Shown: piece by piece, positions 37,591 to 53,937 of the stretch
Layout: each line of letters begins with the position of its first letter
Position numbering within the stretch: position 1 is the stretch's first letter
NCBI GenBank assembly: GCA_019455065.1
Contig: JACFNC010000002.1
Span: 271,544 to 335,543, forward strand
Length of the DNA stretch: 64,000 nt
Direction of reading: 5' to 3'
Source: Rhodospirillales bacterium
GTDB taxonomy: Bacteria > Pseudomonadota > Alphaproteobacteria > Rhodospirillales > Magnetospirillaceae
Program-made: the position numbers and the translations under genes
Notes under the pieces: generated by a model
Seen by the model: only the letters and a program-made list of their open reading frames with translations
Told to the model about the DNA's origin: nothing
Databases searched by the model: none

Positions 37591-38754
37591 CTACTTCTTG
37601 GCCTTGCCCGGATCCTTGACGTCCTTGATGACGTCGAACTCGACGTTGTGGAGTTCGCCGTCCTGCTTCTCGACACGACGAATGTAGATGTTCTGGACGA
37701 TGTCGCGGGTTTCCGGGTCGATGGATACCGGCCCGCGCGGGCTGGTCCAGGACATCCCCTTCATCGCCGCGATGAGCGAGTCGCCGTCGACCTTGCCGCC
37801 GGCCTTCTCGATGGCGGCGTAGATCAGACGCATGCCGTCATAGCCGCCGACCGCCATGAAGTTCGGCCGGTTGCCGGTCAGCGCCTTGTAGCCGGACACG
37901 AAGGTCTTGTTCTCGGCCGAATCGTGCGCGGCGGAGTAGTGGTGCGAGGTCACGGTGCCGAGCGCCGCGGGCCCCATCTGGTTGAGGATGTCGTCGTCGA
38001 CCACGTCGCCGGTTCCGATGAGCTTCATGCCGGCCTCGGCCAGGCCGCGGTTCTGGAACTCCTTCATTACCGCCGAACCGACGCCCGAAGGCACGAAGAT
38101 GAACAGCGCGCCGGCGCCGGAATCCTTCACCCGCTGCATGAAGGGCGAGAAGTCTGGATTGGCGAGCGGGACGCGAAGCTGCTCGACGACCTTGCCGCCG
38201 TTCCGGGTGAACACCTCGGTGAACGACTTTTCGGCATCGATGCCGGGCGCGTAGTCGGACACCATGGTGACCACCGACTTGATGCCGTTCTTCGGCGCCC
38301 ATTCGGCGATGCCGACGGCGGCCTGGGGCAGGGTGAAGCTGGTGCGCGCGATGTATTGCGACTTCGTGGTGATGACCGAGGTCGCCGCCGCCATCACCAC
38401 CATCGGCACCTTGGCCTGCTCGGCGACCGGCGCCGCCGCCATGGCCAGCGGCGTGAGCCCGAACCCGCCCAGCACCTTGACGCCGCCGCGCACGACCATT
38501 TCCTGGGCGATGCGCCGCGTGGTGTCGGCGGCGCCGGTGTCGTCCTGGACCACCAGTTCGATGGTGTGGCCGCCGACCTTGTTGCCGTGCTGCTGCATGT
38601 ACAGCTTGGCGGCGGACTCGACGGCGCGGCCGGTCGACGCGAACGGCCCGGTCATGGGCAGGATCAGGCCCACCTTGATGGTTTCGGACTGCGCCGCGCC
38701 GGCGAACCCGGCGACCGCGACCGCCGCTGCGGTCAGAAACTTCAATGCCTTCAT
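37591..38754 (-). CDS. Periplasmic substrate-binding protein of LivK type
   Basis: A 387-residue type I periplasmic-binding protein (Peripla_BP_6). Signal peptide of about 23 residues (FLTAAAVAVAGFAGAAQS), then IKVGLILPMTGPFASTG, VQDDTGAADTTRRIAQEMV and MRLIYAAIEKAGGKVDGD. It would supply the livHMGF importer. The gene starts after a GGGAGGAAAA ribosome site. The ligand is unknown; homologues bind branched-chain amino acids, amides or aromatic acids. Confidence 0.9.
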   Translation of the reverse strand: MKALKFLTAAAVAVAGFAGAAQSETIKVGLILPMTGPFASTGRAVESAAKLYMQQHGNKVGGHTIELVVQDDTGAADTTRRIAQEMVVRGGVKVLGGFGLTPLAMAAAPVAEQAKVPMVVMAAATSVITTKSQYIARTSFTLPQAAVGIAEWAPKNGIKSVVTMVSDYAPGIDAEKSFTEVFTRNGGKVVEQLRVPLANPDFSPFMQRVKDSGAGALFIFVPSGVGSAVMKEFQNRGLAEAGMKLIGTGDVVDDDILNQMGPAALGTVTSHHYSAAHDSAENKTFVSGYKALTGNRPNFMAVGGYDGMRLIYAAIEKAGGKVDGDSLIAAMKGMSWTSPRGPVSIDPETRDIVQNIYIRRVEKQDGELHNVEFDVIKDVKDPGKAKK

Positions 38755-38793
38755 GATACTTTTCCTCCCCGTTTTGGCTTAGTTTACGGCAGT

Positions 38794-39906
38794 TCAGACT
38801 GAGGTCCAGACCTCGTCGGCAACCTCCACCAGACGCCTCACCTTCCGCCACTGCTGATCTTCTGTCAGGTCGTTGCCGTGGGCGGACGACGAGAAACCGC
38901 ATTGCGGGCTGATGGCGAGCTGATCGAGGCTCACATACTTGGCGGCTTCTTCGATCCGCCGCTTCAGCTCTTCCTTGGTTTCCAGTTCCGGCCGCTTCGA
39001 CGTCATGATGCCCAGCACCACGGTCTTGCCCTTGGGCACGAAGCGCAGCGGCGCGAAATCGCCTGAGCGGGCGTCGTCGTATTCCAGGAAGAAGGCTTCG
39101 ACGTTGAGCTCGTTGAACAGAATCTCGGCCACCGGCTCGTAGCCGCCCTGCGCCACCCAGGCGCTGCGGAAGTTGCCGCGGCACAAGTGGATGGCGGCGG
39201 TGAAATCGGCCGGCCGCCCGTCCAGCGCCTTGTTTAGCAGGCGGCAATAGGTGCGCGGCAGTTCGTCGGGGTCGTCGCCCCGCGCCCGGGTCGCCGCGCG
39301 AATGTTCTCGTCGCAGAGATAGGCGAGGTTGGTGTCGTCGAATTGCAGGTAGCGACATCCACGACCCGCGAGGTCGGCGATCTCGCCGCGATAGGCGGCC
39401 GCCAGGTCGTCATAGAACTCCTCGAGGGTCGGATAGATGCCCGTGTCGATCGCCTTGCGACCGCCACGGAAATGAAGCATCGACGGTGACGGAATGCAGA
39501 CTTTCGGCAGCCGCGTCGTCGCCGACGCCAGAAAGTCGAAGTCGGCGCCCTGAATAGGATGGGAATGGGCGATCCGGCCGGTGACGTGAATCGTCGGCGG
39601 CTTGAAGTCCACCTGGGTACCGTTGTCCTTCTTGAAGCTGGACGTGAAATTGCCCTGGCGGACCGAAACGCCATCGAGCTGTTCGAGGAAATCGACATGG
39701 AACAGGGTGCGACGGAACTCCCCGTCGGTGATCGCCTGGAGCCCGGCCTCCTCCTGCTTGCGCACCACGTCGCGGATGCACTCGTCCTCGACCGCCCGAA
39801 GCTCCTCGGCGGAGCATTCGCCCCGTTGGCGGCGTTCCCGCGCCTCCAGGAGCTTGCGGGGGCGGAGGAAGCTTCCGACATGATCGGCTCGGAACGGCGG
39901 GGCCAT
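38794..39906 (-). CDS. MetE C-terminal-like (cobalamin-independent methionine synthase fold) protein
   Basis: A 370-residue protein of the UROD/MetE barrel family, corresponding to the C-terminal half of MetE only. It begins with RADHVGSFLRP, typical of the group; ITDGEFRR, GCRYLQFDDTN and LGIMTSKRPELETKEELKRR follow, and the Cys-containing SPQCGFSSSAHGND near residue 340 gives a likely zinc ligand. Stand-alone proteins of this kind are mostly uncharacterised; transfer of a methyl group is suggested by fold. It lies between gntR and the binding-protein gene, all leftward. Confidence 0.82.
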   Translation of the reverse strand: MAPPFRADHVGSFLRPRKLLEARERRQRGECSAEELRAVEDECIRDVVRKQEEAGLQAITDGEFRRTLFHVDFLEQLDGVSVRQGNFTSSFKKDNGTQVDFKPPTIHVTGRIAHSHPIQGADFDFLASATTRLPKVCIPSPSMLHFRGGRKAIDTGIYPTLEEFYDDLAAAYRGEIADLAGRGCRYLQFDDTNLAYLCDENIRAATRARGDDPDELPRTYCRLLNKALDGRPADFTAAIHLCRGNFRSAWVAQGGYEPVAEILFNELNVEAFFLEYDDARSGDFAPLRFVPKGKTVVLGIMTSKRPELETKEELKRRIEEAAKYVSLDQLAISPQCGFSSSAHGNDLTEDQQWRKVRRLVEVADEVWTSV

Positions 39907-39926
39907 GTTTTTCCTCCTATCTTGGT

Positions 39927-40658
39927 TTAGCCGGCTTCGCGCAGGCGGATGAGGGCAGAACCCGGCACCTCGCTGATGCGGTCCGACGAGGCCAGCGCGT
40001 ATTGCAGGTTCTTGAGCGCGAGGCGGGCGTGCTCGCGCGCGATCGCCTCGGCGCGCGCGCCCTCGCCGGCACTCAGGGCCTCGAGCAGGGTGCGGTGATG
40101 CGCCTGAGCGATCACGAACACCTCGCGTGCCTCCGGAATGTTCGACTGGTCGATGACGAAGGCGCTGGGCGAGGCGAAGGGAAGGACCACGATGCGCTCG
40201 AAGGCCCGGCGCAGCACCCGGCTGTCGGCCAGCGTCAGAATGGAGTCGTGAAAGCCCTGGTTCAGGCGGATGTAATCCAGGAAGTCATGCTCCCCGATCT
40301 CGCGACGGCGAACGACGGCGTCCAGCGCCCCCACGGTATCGCGCAACCCGGCCAATGCTTGGCGGTCCAGGCGGCGTTCCGCCGCCTTGCGGGCGGCCAG
40401 TCCCTCGACGGTACCACGCAGCTCGATGGCGTCGCGGATGTCGGCTTCGTCGAAACTGCTGACGATGTAGCCACCGCCCGACGCCTCCTCGACCAGTCCC
40501 TCCTCGGCCAGCCTGACCAGCGCCAGCTTCACCGGCGTCCGCGAAAAGCCACCCAGGCGGTCCACGATCGACAGTTCGGAGAATCGCTCGCCGGCCGCCA
40601 GTTCGCCGTTGAGTATGAGCTGGCGCAATGCGAGCAGGGCCTTGTCGCTTTGCGACAT
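39927..40658 (-). CDS. GntR-family (FCD domain) transcriptional regulator
   Basis: A 243-residue repressor-type regulator. The winged helix is at about 5-68 (LRQLILNGELAAGERFSEL, then GGFSRTPVKLALVRLAEEGLV), and the C-terminal FCD helical domain has the family His/Asp ligand positions around FHDSILTLADSR and IAQAHHRTLLEAL. The ATG at 40658 is 12 bases after GGAGGAG. It heads a leftward group with the MetE-like and ABC importer genes, so it probably controls them, with an effector related to the imported compound. Confidence 0.9.
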   Translation of the reverse strand: MSQSDKALLALRQLILNGELAAGERFSELSIVDRLGGFSRTPVKLALVRLAEEGLVEEASGGGYIVSSFDEADIRDAIELRGTVEGLAARKAAERRLDRQALAGLRDTVGALDAVVRRREIGEHDFLDYIRLNQGFHDSILTLADSRVLRRAFERIVVLPFASPSAFVIDQSNIPEAREVFVIAQAHHRTLLEALSAGEGARAEAIAREHARLALKNLQYALASSDRISEVPGSALIRLREAG

Positions 40659-40727
40659 CGGGTGTGCGTCTCCTCCAGACGGACGTCCTGTATAGCGGGC
40701 TTGGCCCATCTCATGCAATAGGCCGGA

Positions 40728-40846
40728 CTGCATGCAGCTACCCGCCGATCGGCCAAGCTATGCTAAGCAGCATAGATCAAGCATGCATTGCGCGTGCTGG
40801 GCCACCTGTCGTCTCCGCATGGCGAACATCCCCAGCCCTGCATGCA
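40728..40846. promoter_or_regulatory. Cluster of GCATGC/ATGCT palindromes upstream of gntR
   Basis: The gap between ligC and gntR contains a perfect dyad CTATGCT-AAGC-AGCATAG (40758-40775) and three self-complementary GCATGC-type sites: CTGCATGCAG (40728-40737), GCATGC (40781-40786) and TGCATGCA (40839-40846). Autoregulatory binding by the GntR protein is the simplest reading. The last site lies close to the ligC end. Confidence 0.5.
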
Positions 40847-40853
40847 ACAGGGT

Positions 40854-43946
<3,093 letters not shown>

Positions 43947-44025
43947 GGCTTACCTTCCCGTCGCGTTCCCGAGAATTCGGTCTACCATCCGCAGGCCGCA
44001 GGCGGAAATTGATTGGCCGGACCGC

Positions 44026-44044
44026 CTATTCAAAATTCGAATAG
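44026..44044. promoter_or_regulatory. LysR-type dyad upstream of the ligA-fusion operon
   Basis: CTATTC, seven-base spacer AAAATTC, GAATAG: perfect 6-base arms containing the T-N11-A pattern of LysR-family sites. It lies about 80 bases before the ligA-fusion start, past the end of the lysR gene. Confidence 0.5.
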
Positions 44045-44051
44045 ATCGTCG

Positions 44052-45272
44052 TCAGGTATGGATGACGCGGCCGGCCTCCCGCAGCAATTCGATGAAGCGC
44101 GCCTGGGCCGCCGTCGGGCGCCAGTCGCGCCGCATGGTAAGGCCGATGGGGCGGGCGGTGCCGGGCAGGGGAAAGGGCAGCGGCGCCAGCATTCCCCACT
44201 GCGTCTCGTGCCTGATCTGATGCAGCGAGATGATCGTCAGGCGGTCGCTGGCGCTGAGCAGTCCGCGAATGAGGATGAGGGATCCGGCTTCCACGAGGGC
44301 CTTCGGAACCGCCAGGCCCGCACCTAGGAACAGGCGCTCGAAATGCGTTCGTGTCGGCGTTCCGGCGCGCGGCACCACCCACGGATAGCGGGCGAGGTCG
44401 GCGACCGAGATCCGCGGATTCTGGGCCAGCGGGTGGCCGACCCGCGCGACCACGGCCAGGGGGTCGACGAACAGCGGTTGCTGCACCACGTCGTCGATGG
44501 GCACCGGGTCGCGCAGGGCGCCGACCAGCAGGTCGATGTCGCCGTGCCGCAGGCCGTGAAGCATGTCCTCATAGGGGCCGTCGACGACCGCCACCCGCGC
44601 GTCGGGCCGCTCGCGGGCGAAGGCGTTGATGACGGTGGGCAGCAGGAAGCTGCGCGCCAGGGGCATCGACCCGATGACCAGCCCGCCCGACTGGCCGCCC
44701 TTCCATTCCTCGATCTCGGCCACGCCCTGCGCCAGTTCGGCAAGGGCCAGCTTGGCCTGCATCGCCATCGCCCCCGCCGCCCGCGTCAGGGTGACGCCGC
44801 GGCTCGCCGCCTCGAACAGGGGCACGGCGAGCAGGTGTTCCAGTTCGCGCGCCGCCCGATGCAGGGACGGCTGCGACACCCCCACGGCGCGCGCCGCAAG
44901 GCTGAAGTTGCGGGCCTCGGCCACCGCGATGAGGGCGCGGAGCTGAACCCCGGTGAGCATCTGGTCGAGATTGGGGGCCGCGCGCCCGCCCCGCCGGCTG
45001 GAGGCGCGGAGCGCCTCGGCGACGCCGGTTTGGAGATGGCGCATCATGCGCTCGACGCGATCGTGAAAGAGCCCTCCCGCCTCGGTCGGAAACACCCCCT
45101 CGGGCCGGCGGTCGAACAGGGCGACGCCCAATACCGCCTCCATCTTGGCGACGGCCTGGGTGATGGCCGGCTGCGAGATGAAGACCTGGCGCGAGGCGGC
45201 CGTGATGCTGCGATTCTCGGCCACCGCCTGGAACGCCCGCAGATGCCGGAGATTGGGAACCGACCAATTCAT
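44052..45272 (-). CDS. LysR-family regulator with two N-terminal HTH domains
   Basis: A 406-residue LysR-type regulator, about 100 longer than usual because it has two winged-helix domains. The first (about 7-64) reads [38 protein letters not shown]; the second (about 106-163) reads [39 protein letters not shown]. One ordinary effector-binding domain follows (195-400). It lies between the two lig operons and is divergent from galB, the classic arrangement for an activator of aromatic catabolism. The natural co-inducer is unknown. Confidence 0.9.
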   Translation of the reverse strand: MNWSVPNLRHLRAFQAVAENRSITAASRQVFISQPAITQAVAKMEAVLGVALFDRRPEGVFPTEAGGLFHDRVERMMRHLQTGVAEALRASSRRGGRAAPNLDQMLTGVQLRALIAVAEARNFSLAARAVGVSQPSLHRAARELEHLLAVPLFEAASRGVTLTRAAGAMAMQAKLALAELAQGVAEIEEWKGGQSGGLVIGSMPLARSFLLPTVINAFARERPDARVAVVDGPYEDMLHGLRHGDIDLLVGALRDPVPIDDVVQQPLFVDPLAVVARVGHPLAQNPRISVADLARYPWVVPRAGTPTRTHFERLFLGAGLAVPKALVEAGSLILIRGLLSASDRLTIISLHQIRHETQWGMLAPLPFPLPGTARPIGLTMRRDWRPTAAQARFIELLREAGRVIHT

Positions 45273-45305
45273 TCGCCGCCGTCCGCCGCCACCACCGACG
45301 GGATC

Positions 45306-45321
45306 TATAGCAAGATCTTAT
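45306..45321. promoter_or_regulatory. LysR-type site in the lysR-galB divergent promoter
   Basis: TATAGCAAGATCTTAT, with ATA...TAT ends, centre AGATCT and T-N11-A spacing (T45308, A45320). It lies 34 bases from the lysR start, in the only promoter region shared by lysR and the rightward galB operon, and resembles the dyad before the ligA-fusion gene. Confidence 0.45.
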
Positions 45322-45429
45322 TTCGCTGGCGAGACATTGAAATGGGAATTCCCGCCCGTTTGCGGGACCCTGGCGGCATGGAGAGCCCGCGCGGGCATCC
45401 GCCGGGCCGGCCGCAAGGAGTTGGACGTC

Positions 45430-46164
45430 ATGAGCAGCAAGAAGACGGCCCTGGTATTCAGCGCCCACGCCGCCGACTTCGTGTGGCGCTGCGGCGGCGC
45501 CATCGCCCTGCACCAGCGCAGGGGCTACGACGTCACCATCGTCTGCCTGTCGTACGGCGAGCGCGGCGAGTCGGCCAAGCTGTGGAAGCAGCCGGGCTGC
45601 ACCCTGGAGGCCGTCAAGGCGGCGCGCCGGGGCGAGGCCGAGGCGGCGGCGAAGGCGCTGGGCGCCCACGACATCCGCTTCATGGATCTGGGCGACTATC
45701 CGCTGGAGGTGGACCGCGAGGCCAAGTTCAAGCTGGTCGACATCATCCGCGAGGTCCAGCCGGCCTTCATGATGAGCCATTCGCTCTACGACCCCTACAA
45801 CACCGACCACATGGGCACCACGCGCGTCGTCATGGAATGCCGCATGATCGCCCAGGCGTGGGGCCACAACCCGGGCCAGAAGGTTCTGGGGGCGCCCCAG
45901 CTCTACCTGTTCGAGCCGCACCAGACCGAGCAGATGGGCTGGAAGCCGGACGTGTTCCTCGACATCACGGAGGTGTGGGAGCAGAAGCGCGCCGCCATCG
46001 AATGCATGGAGGGGCAGGAGCACCTGTGGGACTACTACACCAACCTGGCCCAGAACCGCGGCAACCACTTCCGCCGCAACTCCGGCGGCCAGGCCGGCGG
46101 CCGGCCGGCGCGCTACGCCGAGGGCTTCCAGTCGGTGTTTCCCCGCACCGTGGACGAACTGTGA
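45430..46164 (+). CDS. galB: 4-Oxalomesaconate hydratase (GalB, PIG-L family)
   Basis: Zinc-dependent hydratase (244 residues) of the PIG-L deacetylase-like fold that adds water to 4-oxalomesaconate, giving 4-carboxy-4-hydroxy-2-oxoadipate. The metal site is seen as H13 and D16 ([10 protein letters not shown]) and H127 ([10 protein letters not shown]). The length and the end [10 protein letters not shown] are near those of GalB. This replaces the unrelated LigJ hydratase of Sphingobium. AAGGAG precedes the ATG; it heads the operon galB-ligK-galD-ligI-pobA. Confidence 0.88.
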   Translation: MSSKKTALVFSAHAADFVWRCGGAIALHQRRGYDVTIVCLSYGERGESAKLWKQPGCTLEAVKAARRGEAEAAAKALGAHDIRFMDLGDYPLEVDREAKFKLVDIIREVQPAFMMSHSLYDPYNTDHMGTTRVVMECRMIAQAWGHNPGQKVLGAPQLYLFEPHQTEQMGWKPDVFLDITEVWEQKRAAIECMEGQEHLWDYYTNLAQNRGNHFRRNSGGQAGGRPARYAEGFQSVFPRTVDEL

Positions 46165-46835
46165 TGGCCACCGTCGTCCAGACCGTTGAGCGCGCCGACC
46201 CCGCCGTCATCGCCGGGCTGGCGGAATGCGGCGTCGCCACGGTGCATGAGGCGCAAGGGCGCAAGGGCCTGCTCGCCTCGTACATGCGGCCGATCTATCC
46301 GGGTGCGCAGGTGGCCGCCTCGGCGGTGACCATCTCGGTGCCGCCAGGCGACAACTGGATGGTGCACGTCGCCATCGAACAATTGAGGAGCGGGGACATC
46401 CTGGTGCTGGCCCCCACCTCGCCCTGCGAGGACGGCTATTTCGGCGATCTGCTGGCGACCTCGGCCAGGGCGCGCGGCGGGGTCGGGCTGGTGATCGACG
46501 CCGGCGTGCGCGACGTGCGCGACCTCACCCGCATGGGCTTTCCGGTGTGGTCGAAGGCGATCTCGGCCCAAGGCACGGTCAAGGAGACGCTGGGCTCGGT
46601 CAACGTGCCCATCGTCTGCGCCGGGGCGCTGGTCGAGCCCGGCGACGTGATCGTCGCCGACGACGACGGCGTGTGCGTGGTGCGCCGCACCGAGGCCGCA
46701 GGCGTGCTGGCCAAGGCCCGCGAACGCATCGCCAAGGAGGAGGAGAAGCGCGCGCGGCTTGCCGCCGGCGAGCTTGGCCTCGACATCTACGACATGCGCG
46801 GCCGCCTGAAGGAGAAGGGGCTCAGATATGTCTGA
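46164..46835 (+). CDS. ligK: 4-Carboxy-4-hydroxy-2-oxoadipate aldolase (LigK, RraA family)
   Basis: Class II aldolase (223 residues) splitting 4-carboxy-4-hydroxy-2-oxoadipate to pyruvate and oxaloacetate. The RraA-like fold is seen in [19 protein letters not shown], the metal/substrate loop [22 protein letters not shown], and [11 protein letters not shown]. Its ATG shares a base with the galB stop (TGATG). Plain RraA is excluded by length and by position among the lig genes. Confidence 0.9.
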   Translation: MATVVQTVERADPAVIAGLAECGVATVHEAQGRKGLLASYMRPIYPGAQVAASAVTISVPPGDNWMVHVAIEQLRSGDILVLAPTSPCEDGYFGDLLATSARARGGVGLVIDAGVRDVRDLTRMGFPVWSKAISAQGTVKETLGSVNVPIVCAGALVEPGDVIVADDDGVCVVRRTEAAGVLAKARERIAKEEEKRARLAAGELGLDIYDMRGRLKEKGLRYV

Positions 46836-47883
46836 GGCGCGCTGCATGTGGATGCGCGGCGGCACGTCGAAGGGCGGGTACTTCCTGGCCGACGACCTGC
46901 CGGCCGAGGTTGCCGAACGCGACGCCTTCCTGCTGCGCGTCATGGGCTCGCCCGATCCGCGCCAGATCGACGGCATGGGCGGCGCCGACCCGCTGACCTC
47001 GAAGGTGGCGGTGGTGCGCAAGTCGGCGCGTGCCGGCGTCGACGTCGACTACCTGTTCCTCCAGGTGTTCGTCGATCGGGCCATCGTCACCGACGCCCAG
47101 AACTGCGGCAACATCCTGGCCGGCGTCGCCCCCTTCGCCATCGAGCGCGGACTGGTCCCGGCCCGCGACGGCGAAACCCCGGTGACCATCCACATGGAGA
47201 ACACCGGCCAGGTGGCCACGGCGACGGTCCGCACCCCCGGCGGGCGCGTGACCTATGCGGGCGACGCGCGCATCGACGGCGTTCCCGGCACGGCGGCGCC
47301 GGTGCCGATCGGCTTCAAGGACACCGCGGGGTCGACCTGCGGCAGCCTGCTGCCCACCGGCGGCCCGGTCGACGTGATCCAGGGCGTCGAGGTCACCTGC
47401 ATCGACAACGGCATGCCGGTGGTCGTGCTGCGCGCCGCCGACCTGGGACTGCTGGGCGACGAGACCCGCGAAGAGCTGGATGCCGACGTGGCCCTCAAGG
47501 CCCGGCTCGAGGCGATCCGCCGCACGGCCGGGCCGCTCATGAACCTTGGCGACGTGGCCGACAAGACGGTGCCGAAGATGACCCTGGTCAGTTCCCCGCG
47601 CCACGGAGGGACGATCTCGACGCGCACCTTCATCCCGCATCGCTGCCACGCCTCGATCGGGGTCCTGGGCGCGGTCAGCGTGGCCACCGCCTGCGCCCTG
47701 CCCGGCTCGCCGGCGGCGGAACTCGCCCGCCTGCCGCACGGGCGCGTCAAGCAGGTGCGGGTCGAGCATCCAACCGGAGAGATGACCGTCGTCCTCACCA
47801 CCGGCCGGGAGGGCGAGGTCGAGAGCGCCGCCATCCTGCGCACGGCGCGCAAGCTCTTCGACGGCACCGTGTTCGCGGACTGA
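46828..47883 (+). CDS. galD: 4-Oxalomesaconate tautomerase (GalD, PrpF-like)
   Basis: PrpF/AcnD-accessory-like isomerase (351 residues), keto-enol tautomerase of 4-oxalomesaconate. It begins [20 protein letters not shown], a family hallmark, then [15 protein letters not shown], and a Cys in [15 protein letters not shown]; the C-terminal half has [19 protein letters not shown]. It overlaps ligK by eight bases. It links the LigI and GalB steps. Confidence 0.9.
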   Translation: MSEARCMWMRGGTSKGGYFLADDLPAEVAERDAFLLRVMGSPDPRQIDGMGGADPLTSKVAVVRKSARAGVDVDYLFLQVFVDRAIVTDAQNCGNILAGVAPFAIERGLVPARDGETPVTIHMENTGQVATATVRTPGGRVTYAGDARIDGVPGTAAPVPIGFKDTAGSTCGSLLPTGGPVDVIQGVEVTCIDNGMPVVVLRAADLGLLGDETREELDADVALKARLEAIRRTAGPLMNLGDVADKTVPKMTLVSSPRHGGTISTRTFIPHRCHASIGVLGAVSVATACALPGSPAAELARLPHGRVKQVRVEHPTGEMTVVLTTGREGEVESAAILRTARKLFDGTVFAD

Positions 47884-47888
47884 CGGCC

Positions 47889-50909
<3,021 letters not shown>

Positions 50910-50913
<4 letters not shown>

Positions 50914-53215
50914 GACTGGGCCTCCCGGGCGTCGAGCAGTTCGACCATGCGGTCAGGGGTCAAGGGCAGTTCGGTGGGCCGCACGCCGGTCGCCTCGTGC
51001 ACGGCATCCATCAGCGCCGGCAGGAAGCCGGCCAGCATACCCTCGCTGGCCTCCTTGGCGCCGAACGGGCCGTTGGGATCGATGCTCTCGACGATAAGGA
51101 CCTCGATGTCGGGGCTTTCGGCCATCGTCGGCACGCGATAGTCGAGCAGGTTGCCGTGCAGCGGACGCCCCTCGTGAAACCGCGTCTCCTCCGACAGCGC
51201 CTGCCCCATGCCCATCCACACGCCGCCCTGCACCTGCCCCTCGACGGCCAGCGGATTGAGCGCGCGGCCGACGTCGACGGCGACCCACACCTTGTGGGCG
51301 GTGACCTTGCCGGTCACCTCGTCGACCGAGGCCTCGACCACCTGGGCGGCGTAGCAGAAGCCCATGGTGGCGCCGATGGCGCTGCCGCGGATGCGCTTGT
51401 CGCCCATGAACTCGGGCGGGCAGGTGAAGGTGCCCTTGACGGTCAGCGTGCCGGTGTCGATCAGTGCCGCCTTGGCCACCTCCGAGAAGGACAGGCCGGG
51501 ATGCTGGCCGCCGGCGACCAGGTAGGTCTCGCCCACCACCTCGATCAGTTCGGGCGGCGCATCGAGCTTCTTGGCGGCGGCCGCGATCAGCTTTTCCCTC
51601 AGGTTGCGGGCGGCGTCGAGGGCCGCGTTGCCGACCATGTAGGTGACGCGCGACGAATAGCTGCCGTTGTCCTTGGGCGTGAGCGCGCTGTCGGCCGACA
51701 CGACGCGCAGCCGGCCCCAGTCCACCCCCAGCACCTCGGCCACCACCTGGGCGGCCATGGTGGACGAGCCCTGGCCGATGTCGGCGGCGCCCGTGAGCAC
51801 GGTCAGGCCCCCGTCGAAATCCAGCTTGAGATTGACGGTGGCGTGCGGTTCGCCGGTCCAATGCTTGGGCGTCGAGGTGCCCGAGACGAAATGCGAGCAT
51901 GCCAGCCCCAGACCGCGTCCCTTTGGCATGCGGCCGCGCCGCTCGGCCCAGCCCGAGGCCTTCATCACCTTATCCAGGCATTCGGGCAGGCCGTAGCTCA
52001 TGACCTTCTGCGCATACGCCGTGGTGTAGGGGATGGTGGGAATGAGGCTGGCGCGCCGCACCGCGAAGGGGTCGAGGCCCAGTTCCTCCGCCATTTCGTT
52101 CATCAGCGCCTCGAAGGCGGCGCGCACGTCGACCGTGCCGTGGCCGCGCATCGCGCCGCAGGGCGGCGTATTGGTGTAGACGCGCCAGCCGTCATGCTTG
52201 ATGGCGGGCAGGTCGTAGATGCCGTGCAGCAGCGCGCCGGTATAGAGGATGGTGATGATGCCGTAGCCGGCATAGGCGCCGCCCCGCTGCACCGCCTCGA
52301 GATGGCAGGCGGTCAGCTTGCCTTCCCGGGTCATGCCCAGGGTCAGCTTGACTTCGGTCTCGGGCCGTCCGCGATGGGCCAGAAACGTCTCTTCGCGGGT
52401 CTGCAGCAGACGCACCGTACCCTTGGCCTTGCGCGCCAGCAAAGCGGCTATGATCTCGAAATGCAGGGTCTCGGTGCGGGCGCCGAAGCCGCCGCCGAGG
52501 AACGGCTTGACGACGCGCACCCGCGCCTCGTCCAGTTCCAGGCACTTCGCCACCTTGAGATGCACGTAGTAGGGGACCTGGGTCGTCGTGTGCAGGGTCA
52601 GCCAGCCGCGCGCCTCGTCCCACTCCGCCAGGGTGGCGTTGGGCTCGATGTGGGCGTGGTTGACCTCGGCGAAGCGGTAGGTCTTCTCGCGGACCAGGTC
52701 GGCGGCGGCGAAGCCGGCGGCGGCGTCGCCGAATTCGGCATGCACCTCGCGCAGCACGTTGTTGGGCTTCTCGTCGTGGATCGCCACCGCCCCGGGCTTC
52801 ATCGCCTTGCGGGCGTCGAAATAGGCCGGCAACCGTTCGTACTCGACGCGAATGAGCCGCAGCGCCTTGGCCGCCGTCTCGGCATCGACCGCCGCCACCG
52901 CGGCCACCGGGTCGCCGACATAGCGCACCTTTTCGCGGGCCAGCGGATATTCGTTCTCCGCGATCGGCAACACGCCGAAGGGCACGCGGCAGTCGGCGCC
53001 CGTGCAAACCGCGGCCACGCCCTCCAGCGCCTCGGCCGCGCTGCTGTCGACGCTGAGGATGCGGCCGTGGGGGATGGGGCTGCGCAGGATCGCGCCGACC
53101 AGCGCATCAGGCGCCGTCAGGTCGGCGGTGTACTTGGCCTTGCCGGTGACCTTCTCGATGCCGTCGATGAGCGGCGTGCGGGCGCCGATGCGGCCGTTCT
53201 TGGGCGACAGCGCAT

Positions 53216-53219
<4 letters not shown>
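50910..53219 (-). CDS. hcrA: 4-Hydroxybenzoyl-CoA reductase, molybdenum (alpha) subunit
   Basis: Catalytic subunit (769 residues) of the xanthine oxidase family with Mo-molybdopterin cytosine dinucleotide. Visible: [19 protein letters not shown] at the start, [43 protein letters not shown] and the active-site Glu region [12 protein letters not shown] near the C-terminus. The ATG at 53219 overlaps the hcrC stop (ATGA). Length matches known HcrA. Confidence 0.95.
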
Positions 53220-53695
<476 letters not shown>

Positions 53696-53742
53696 TTCCC
53701 ATCCTGCAAAATTGAGCGTTTTTGCGCGATAAGTCACATCTG

Positions 53743-53769
53743 ATACCGAAACGGTATTGTTGAGTCAAC
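53743..53769. promoter_or_regulatory. Two perfect palindromes before hcrC
   Basis: ATACCG-AAA-CGGTAT (53743-53757) and, one base on, GTTGA-G-TCAAC (53759-53769). They lie 48-74 bases upstream of the hcrC start in the hcr/pad divergent promoter, positions suited to regulator binding. The regulator is not in the window. A direct repeat TCATAAAAC (53835-53843 and 53847-53855, spacing 12) lies on the other side. Confidence 0.55.
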
Positions 53770-53937
53770 CACCATTTTCACGGAGCCAGGCTGTAATCGC
53801 TATGTGTTTATGTGTCATTTTTTTCGTTGATGAGTCATAAAACGTATCATAAAACAAAAAGACCCATAAAGTTGCGCCCCGGAGAGAGGGCGCCACGCGT
53901 GCGCACAACAGAGCGCGCCCGGTCGAGAGGGAGGCAC

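Noticed and set aside
53827..53840. FNR-like box TTGATGAGTCATAA between hcrC and padB
   Set aside because: The left half is perfect but the right half matches only two of five bases of ATCAA, too weak to list as a site.
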